Below are positions 24,693 to 28,898 of a stretch of 28,898 bases of DNA, piece after piece. Both the position numbers and the translations under genes were made by a program. The stretch is from assembly GCA_025999255.1 (NCBI GenBank), contig BNXB01000012.1:1-28898 (forward strand), read 5' to 3'. How positions within the stretch are numbered: the stretch's first letter is position 1; each line of letters starts with the position of its first letter. The notes under the pieces are model-generated. The model ran no database searches, was not told where the DNA came from, and was given only the letters and a program-made list of their open reading frames with translations. This DNA is from Bacteroidia bacterium (GTDB lineage Bacteria > Bacteroidota > Bacteroidia > Bacteroidales > Azobacteroidaceae).

Positions 24693-24939
24693 TTTCAATG
24701 TTGTTTTTCAGTTCGTTAAGGAAGTCTTCAATCTCTTTTTTCGAAAGAGTTTCACTTTTTTGGTTTTGTTTCATTTTTTGCAATAAAAACTCCTCTAACT
24801 CCAATTCATCAGCTCTTGTCGATTCATTTGTGAATGTTTTATCGGATAATATTTTGAATTTTTCATCCAATTGATTCATTAAAGCGATGATCGAGTCGAA
24901 ATTTTTCTGAGATTTTGGTCTGATAATAATTGTATCCAT
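24682..24939 (-). CDS. Antitoxin of the ParE/RelE pair (DUF2683-like)
   Basis: An 85-residue acidic protein, starting MDTIIIRPKSQKNFDSIIAL. The N-terminal strand plus helix resemble small DUF2683-type antitoxins of Bacteroidetes, and the C-terminal half (ELEEFLLQKMKQNQKSETL to the end) is helical and would wrap the toxin. It is the upstream gene of the pair and has its own consensus promoter. Antitoxin identity rests mainly on position, size and charge. Confidence 0.8.
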   Translation of the reverse strand: MDTIIIRPKSQKNFDSIIALMNQLDEKFKILSDKTFTNESTRADELELEEFLLQKMKQNQKSETLSKKEIEDFLNELKNNIENEI

Positions 24940-24954
24940 AAAAGATCTTTTCTA

Positions 24955-24986
24955 CAAAGATAATTCTTTTTCAAAGAAAAATCAAA
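24955..24986 (-). promoter_or_regulatory. Promoter of the toxin-antitoxin operon
   Basis: Minus strand TTTG (24986-24983), 20 bp, TATCTTTG (24962-24955): full consensus and spacing. The start site would be near 24948, leaving a very short leader before ATG 24939. Confidence 0.75.
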
Positions 24987-24998
24987 TAAAAAAATAAA

Positions 24999-25817
24999 TT
25001 AATATGATTCCTTTTCGTTCGGAAAATTCTGATTTTTCACATCTTTAATATAATTCTGAGCGGCATCATGAATAATATCGTACAGGTTAGCATAACGGCG
25101 TAAGAAGCGTGGGGAGAATTCTTTGTTGATTCCCAGCATATCGTGCATTACCAGTACCTGTCCATCGACATAAGGCCCGGCGCCGATTCCGATAATAGGA
25201 ATAGTCAGCTCTTCTGTAACGCGTTTAGCCAATTGCGCCGGGATTTTTTCCAGGACTATAGAGAAACAACCCAGTTCTTCGAGCAAGTGAGCATCTTCAA
25301 TCAGTTTTTGCGCTTCCGCCTCTTCTTTTGCCCTGACAGCATAAGTGCCGAATTTATTGATAGATTGGGGCGTCAGTCCCAAATGTCCTATGATGGGAAT
25401 ACCTGCACTGAGTATGCGTTGTACCGATTCTTTGATTTCAGCTCCACCTTCGATTTTCACACAGTCGGCGTGTGTTTCTTTCATAATACGGATAGCCGAG
25501 TGAAGAGCTTCCTTTGAATTTCCCTGATAGGAACCGAAAGGCAAATCTACTACAACCAAAGCTCTTTTTACGGCTTTTGTTACCGATATTCCGTGGTAAA
25601 TCATCTGATCGAGGGTGATTGGGAGGGTGGTTACATTTCCGGCCATCACATTGGAAGCGGAATCGCCTACGAGTATAATATCCATTCCGGCCTGGTCAAT
25701 AATAGTTGCCATAGAATAATCGTAACAAGTCAACATGGAAATTTTTTCTCCCCGTTTTTTCATTTCAATGAGGCGGTGAGTTGTTACTTTACGGGTATCT
25801 TCAGCATGTACGGACAT
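24999..25817 (-). CDS. panB: 3-methyl-2-oxobutanoate hydroxymethyltransferase
   Basis: The enzyme makes ketopantoate in pantothenate (coenzyme A) synthesis from ketoisovalerate and methylene-tetrahydrofolate. From ATG 25817 it has 272 residues, close to the family norm. Metal and substrate residues are visible: Asp52 in [11 protein letters not shown], Asp91 in [10 protein letters not shown] and Glu123 in VKIEGG; the later segments [13 protein letters not shown] and IPIIGIGAG also fit. A start at 25844 would add nine residues beyond the usual beginning and would lie at the expected transcription start, so I rejected it. It is downstream of nspC on the same strand but has its own -7 element. 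Confidence 0.96.
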   Translation of the reverse strand: MSVHAEDTRKVTTHRLIEMKKRGEKISMLTCYDYSMATIIDQAGMDIILVGDSASNVMAGNVTTLPITLDQMIYHGISVTKAVKRALVVVDLPFGSYQGNSKEALHSAIRIMKETHADCVKIEGGAEIKESVQRILSAGIPIIGHLGLTPQSINKFGTYAVRAKEEAEAQKLIEDAHLLEELGCFSIVLEKIPAQLAKRVTEELTIPIIGIGAGPYVDGQVLVMHDMLGINKEFSPRFLRRYANLYDIIHDAAQNYIKDVKNQNFPNEKESY

Positions 25818-25849
25818 AGTTTTAATAATTTTGAAATTAAACAAGGCCG

Positions 25850-25857
25850 CAAAGTTA
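25850..25857 (-). promoter_or_regulatory. Candidate -7 element (TAACTTTG) for panB
   Basis: Minus strand TAACTTTG fits TAnnTTTG, 32 nt before ATG 25817; the -33 element is poor. Confidence 0.45.
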
Positions 25858-25879
25858 ATATTAAAATTTCGAACTATTT

Positions 25880-27103
25880 TTAACTCATCCGGTTTTTATA
25901 ATCTTCGTATCCGAACCGGCGGTAAGTTTCTGTGGAGCCATCGGTTTTCAATAAAACCAGGTTAGGGTGAGGCACTCCATTGAACATGGAGGTTTTGACG
26001 ATAGTGTAATGTATCATATCTTCGAAAATGATAATGTCGCCGATTTTTAACGGTTCATCGAACGACCAGTCCCCCATAAAATCTCCACTAAGACAGGAAT
26101 TTCCTCCGATACGATAAGTCGGTTTTCCGGGCACGGGTTCCTGATAAGCGCCCCTTATTTCCGGTTTGTAAGGCATTTCGAGACAATCGGGCATATGACA
26201 GGTAAAAGATACGTCCACAATGGCTGTTTTTATTCCCCGGTTTTCCACAATATCGATTACTGTCGAAAGTAAAAAACCTGTTTTCCAGGCAAAAGCGCTT
26301 CCGGGCTCCATGATAATTTCAAGGTTAGGATATTTTTTCTTAAAATTCAGGAGCAACTGAATCAAATGTTCCACGTCGTAATCTTCCCGTGTCATCAGGT
26401 GTCCGCCTCCCATGTTAAGCCATTTGATATGAGGGAGGAAACGTCCGAATTTAGCTTCGACATGTTCCAGGGTCTTTTCCAAATCGTAGGAAGATGATTC
26501 GCAAAGCGTATGGAAATGCAATCCTTCTACTCCTTCCGGTAATTTTTCCCCGAGAAGGGAACTGATTACCCCTAACCTGGAACCTGGGGCGCAAGGATTA
26601 TATAAATCGGTCTTTACGCCGGAATATTCCGGATTGATACGGATACCGCAGGATATTTCCGACGGATTTTTTAATGTTTCCGGGTAAAAACGTTCGAATT
26701 GAGTCAGTGAATTGAAAGTAATATGGTTGCTGTACCCCATAATTACCGGAAAATCTTTTTCCGTATATGCAGGAGAATAAGTGTGAGCGGGGCTACCCAT
26801 TTCTTCGAAAGCCAGTTGCGCTTCGAAAGGTGAACTGGCAGTAGAATAAGGGATATATTCCCTGATGATGGGAAATGACTTCCACATAGCGAAGGCTTTG
26901 AAAGCCAGGATAATATTTACTCCTGCCCGGTCTTTCACCGATTTGATGAGAGAAAGGTTTCTGCGAAGCAGGTTTTCTTCCATCACGAAAGAAGGGGAAG
27001 GTAATTGACAATTGATAATTGACAATTGACAATTGACAATTGACAATTGATAATTGACAATTGATAATTGACAATTGTTAGTATTGGTATTGTTTATTGA
27101 CAT
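25880..27103 (-). CDS. nspC: Carboxynorspermidine decarboxylase with repeat-encoded N-terminus
   Basis: A PLP-dependent alanine-racemase-fold decarboxylase that converts carboxynorspermidine or carboxyspermidine to the polyamine. The conserved core starts at about residue 34 ([17 protein letters not shown]); the PLP lysine is Lys69 in [10 protein letters not shown], and the later segments [20 protein letters not shown] and [12 protein letters not shown] fit. The first 33 residues are abnormal: after MSINNTNTN come repeated heptapeptides of the type NCQLSIV, translated from the 7-bp array at 27004-27073. The only in-frame ATG before the core is 27103, which lies inside the end of the four-helix-bundle gene. 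TTG codons inside the array could be alternative starts. Core function is secure; the start is not. Confidence 0.9.
   Translation of the reverse strand: MSINNTNTNNCQLSIVNYQLSIVNCQLSIINCQLPSPSFVMEENLLRRNLSLIKSVKDRAGVNIILAFKAFAMWKSFPIIREYIPYSTASSPFEAQLAFEEMGSPAHTYSPAYTEKDFPVIMGYSNHITFNSLTQFERFYPETLKNPSEISCGIRINPEYSGVKTDLYNPCAPGSRLGVISSLLGEKLPEGVEGLHFHTLCESSSYDLEKTLEHVEAKFGRFLPHIKWLNMGGGHLMTREDYDVEHLIQLLLNFKKKYPNLEIIMEPGSAFAWKTGFLLSTVIDIVENRGIKTAIVDVSFTCHMPDCLEMPYKPEIRGAYQEPVPGKPTYRIGGNSCLSGDFMGDWSFDEPLKIGDIIIFEDMIHYTIVKTSMFNGVPHPNLVLLKTDGSTETYRRFGYEDYKNRMS
27004..27073. repeat. Array of ten 7-bp units ATTGA(C/T)A, left arm
   Basis: Ten units without interruption: ATTGACA or ATTGATA in the order C,T,C,C,C,C,T,C,T,C at the sixth base, with a partial unit after. 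It is translated on the minus strand as the N-terminus of NspC; that strand has no stop codon in any frame of the array. It ends next to the stop codon of the four-helix-bundle gene and is inverted relative to the array at 27469-27538. Confidence 0.92.
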
Positions 27104-27452
27104 TTTGTTTTGATGTTTTTAGTATGCTGATTAATAATTTTATAAGTTCTATGCAATCATTATTAATTGAAACGAAACTCTTTTCATTCAGATATTTGCT
27201 GTCTTTTAGAAGAGTCAGCCAATATTCTGTTTCATTAGCTTCTTTTAAGGCGATATTCACTTTATTAATGAAATCTCGCATTGATTGGGCCTGTTCCGAT
27301 TCTTTAAGTAATGCGCCCACTGCCGTACCGCTTCTTAGTAGTTGTTTTGATAAAACAAATTCTCGTTTCTCTTCTGACAAATACTTATAAGCTTTCACTA
27401 TTCTCAAAGCAAAGTTATAAGATTTGGTCATGATAATATTCTCCTTTTTCAT
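27078..27452 (-). CDS. Four-helix-bundle protein (23S rRNA intervening-sequence / bIVP family)
   Basis: A 124-residue, mostly helical protein with the family's hallmarks: SYNFALRIVKAYKYL, FVLSKQLLRSGTAVGALLKES and the strongly conserved FINKVNIALKEANETEYWLTLL. Members are encoded inside 23S rRNA intervening sequences in some bacteria and as solitary genes in many Bacteroidetes; they are basic and thought to bind nucleic acid, but the function is unknown. ATG 27452 is used; ATG 27431 has GGAG nine nt upstream and is equally plausible. The gene is flanked by two inverted 10-unit heptamer arrays, overlaps the nspC start by 26 nt, and has no reverse transcriptase or variable-repeat target nearby, so it is not an obvious Avd of a diversity-generating retroelement. 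Confidence 0.87.
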   Translation of the reverse strand: MKKENIIMTKSYNFALRIVKAYKYLSEEKREFVLSKQLLRSGTAVGALLKESEQAQSMRDFINKVNIALKEANETEYWLTLLKDSKYLNEKSFVSINNDCIELIKLLISILKTSKQNVNKQYQY

Positions 27453-27468
27453 AATATTTTAGTTAAAT

Positions 27469-27538
27469 TATCAATTGTCAATTATCAATTATCAATTATC
27501 AATTGTCAATTGTCAATTGTCAATTATTAATTGTCAAT
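27469..27538. repeat. Array of ten 7-bp units T(A/G)TCAAT, right arm
   Basis: Ten units of TATCAAT or TGTCAAT (one variant, TATTAAT, at 27525-27531), the reverse complement of the left-arm units. The stop codon of the helicase gene lies in the array (27527-27529). Together with the left arm it encloses the four-helix-bundle gene; the RNA could pair over about 70 imperfect bases. Confidence 0.92.
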
Positions 27539-28898
27539 TATTCTGAATTTTGCGAATTTTAACAATAATTGTTTTTTGCCGGCATTTTCGAATTCCACTG
27601 TTGCTTTAGCATTTTCATTGGAGCCTTCAAGACCTGTAATTTTACCGATTCCGAAGCGTTCATGTTCGATTGTGTTTCCAATTGCCAGTCCATTCATGTT
27701 TTGTGGAATTATATTTGCTGTTGTCTGAGATGTTGTCTGTATCCGGTCGATTTTTGACAGTTGTTTTGTCTGAGAGGTAAATATCGGAGTTGTTTCCGGT
27801 TTATTTTCCCAAGGGCGTTCAAAAGTGTTCCTCCGGGGAGAATTGAAACGGGAAAAGTTTTCAGGCGCAGGTTGGCTGAAGGTGATATCGGAAGGTAGTC
27901 TGAGAAACTCTCTATCGATATCTTTGATAAATCTGCTGGGAGCAGACATTCGTGATTGTCCGTTTTGGAACCGGCTTTTGGCATAAGAAAACACACAATT
28001 TTCTTCCGCCCGGGTGATGGCGACATAAAAAAGACGGCGTTCTTCCTCTATTTCGCGCTCGCTGTTTTTACTTAGTTGGGAAGGAAATAAGTCTTCTTCC
28101 AGTCCGACAACAAATACATTCTTGAATTCCAGCCCTTTAGCTGAGTGGACAGTCATCATGGTTATCCGGTCATTGCCTTCCTCCTTATCCGTATCCTGAT
28201 CGGTCATCAGGGAAATTTCGGCTAAAAAATCTCCCATTTTGACTCCTTCGATACCTTCTTCCTGCCGGTTTACTACAAATTCATGCAAGCTATTTACTAA
28301 TTCCTCTATATTCTGAATGCGGCTTAAACCTTCCGGAGTTTTGTCCTGGTACAACTCACTTACCATTCCCGTCCGGCGGATTACAAGCTCTCCCAATTGA
28401 TAGGCATCCATGGTGGCATTTGATTCGGTGAAACTTTCTATCAGTTCCCTGAAGTTTTTCAACTTGTTAGCGGTACCGTTATTGACGGGAAGATTGTAAG
28501 CAATTGGGTCGGAAATGACATTCCATAAGCTGACCTGATGAGTGTGTGCGCACACGGTTATCTTATTCACAGTCGTATCGCCGATACCTCGTGCAGGATA
28601 ATTAATGATTCGTTTGAAAGCTTCTTCATCGTTTGGATTGGATATCAACCTGAAATAGGAAATGACATCTTTTACTTCTTTCCGTTGGAAAAACGACAAT
28701 CCTCCATAGATTTTATACGGCATATTCCGTTTTCGCAGAGCTTCTTCAAAGATGCGGCTTTGAGCATTAGTACGGTAAAGAATAACAAAGTCACTGTATT
28801 TGTAGTGTTTAAGCATACGCATTTCTGCAATTCTTCCTGCGATGGCATATCCTTCTTCATAATCGGAATAGGTGCTGATAACTTGTATGGCTTCTCCC
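27527..28898 (-). CDS. UvrD/PcrA-type superfamily 1 DNA helicase, partial (N-terminus beyond right edge)
   Basis: The frame is open from the right edge (first residues GEAIQVISTYSDYEEGY) to a stop at 27527, about 456 codons, so the N-terminal Walker A half lies outside the window. Visible parts are the motif IV region (FVILYRTNAQSR), the 2B subdomain (YKIYGGLSFFQRKEVKDVISYFRL, then NYPARGIGDTTV), motif V (TMMTVHSAKGLEFKNVFVVG), motif VI (RRLFYVAITRAEE) and the C-terminal Tudor-like segment (GNTIEHERFGIGKITGLEG). It unwinds DNA in repair and in restart of stalled forks. Its last residues (IIDN) and stop codon are encoded by the heptamer array. Confidence 0.94.
   Translation of the reverse strand, partial: GEAIQVISTYSDYEEGYAIAGRIAEMRMLKHYKYSDFVILYRTNAQSRIFEEALRKRNMPYKIYGGLSFFQRKEVKDVISYFRLISNPNDEEAFKRIINYPARGIGDTTVNKITVCAHTHQVSLWNVISDPIAYNLPVNNGTANKLKNFRELIESFTESNATMDAYQLGELVIRRTGMVSELYQDKTPEGLSRIQNIEELVNSLHEFVVNRQEEGIEGVKMGDFLAEISLMTDQDTDKEEGNDRITMMTVHSAKGLEFKNVFVVGLEEDLFPSQLSKNSEREIEEERRLFYVAITRAEENCVFSYAKSRFQNGQSRMSAPSRFIKDIDREFLRLPSDITFSQPAPENFSRFNSPRRNTFERPWENKPETTPIFTSQTKQLSKIDRIQTTSQTTANIIPQNMNGLAIGNTIEHERFGIGKITGLEGSNENAKATVEFENAGKKQLLLKFAKFRIIDN

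Noticed and set aside
27078..27452. Four-helix-bundle gene as the Avd component of a diversity-generating retroelement
   Set aside because: No reverse transcriptase, template repeat or variable repeat in the window.
27004..27538. Heptamer arrays as a CRISPR
   Set aside because: Units are 7 bp, contiguous and without unique spacers; no cas genes nearby.

Overview
The window comes from a Bacteroidales bacterium, and I would not name a genus. The reasons are a SusC/SusD pair with a FecR/ECF-sigma regulator, a type IX secretion (Por) C-terminal sorting domain, a three-subunit quinol:fumarate reductase, the acpP-fabF-rnc cluster, and repeated promoters of the Bacteroidetes form TTTG-N20-TAnnTTTG. 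No gene is longer than its family norm except where noted, and there are no RNA genes, integrases or recognisable insertion sequences.

Layout. 1-6195 is an outer-membrane nutrient-uptake locus: susD (cut by the left edge), susC, fecR-type anti-sigma and a divergent ECF sigma gene separated by duplicated inverted-repeat sites. 6236-9704 is the fumarate reductase operon frdC-frdA-frdB. 9900-18123 is mostly core metabolism: miaA, purN, acpP-fabF-rnc, a DUF1573 exported protein, meaB, a T9SS cargo protein, dapB. dapB is followed by lepB and a WbqC-family gene. 20270-22767 holds a truncated-looking membrane HTH protein and an exported fusion of a sugar-isomerase-like TIM barrel to a GH88/GH105 domain. 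22875-24323 is a decayed TonB-receptor/DUF2141 pseudogene beside an intact two-gene operon (six-helix membrane protein plus winged-helix regulator); a nearly identical 26-bp palindromic operator sits in front of both. A ParE/RelE toxin-antitoxin pair, panB, nspC, a four-helix-bundle (23S-IVS-type) gene and the C-terminal two thirds or so of a UvrD/PcrA helicase complete the window.

The most interesting feature is a family of short-unit inverted repeats. The four-helix-bundle gene at 27078-27452 is flanked by two arrays of exactly ten 7-bp units each, in opposite orientation (27004-27073 and 27469-27538). One array is translated as the N-terminus of NspC and the other encodes the last residues and stop of the helicase. 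Two small hairpins (20192-20263, 20841-20888) are built the same way from inverted 7-bp units of another sequence. These elements, and two related low-complexity repeats, abut stop codons within about 0-5 nt. This looks like a family of small, possibly mobile or recombinogenic elements, one of which carries a protein gene; mobility is inference.

Several start codons were moved downstream of the longest open frame because a TAnnTTTG promoter element overlaps or follows the longer start (frdC, the DUF1573 gene, the membrane protein at 23703-24323, panB).
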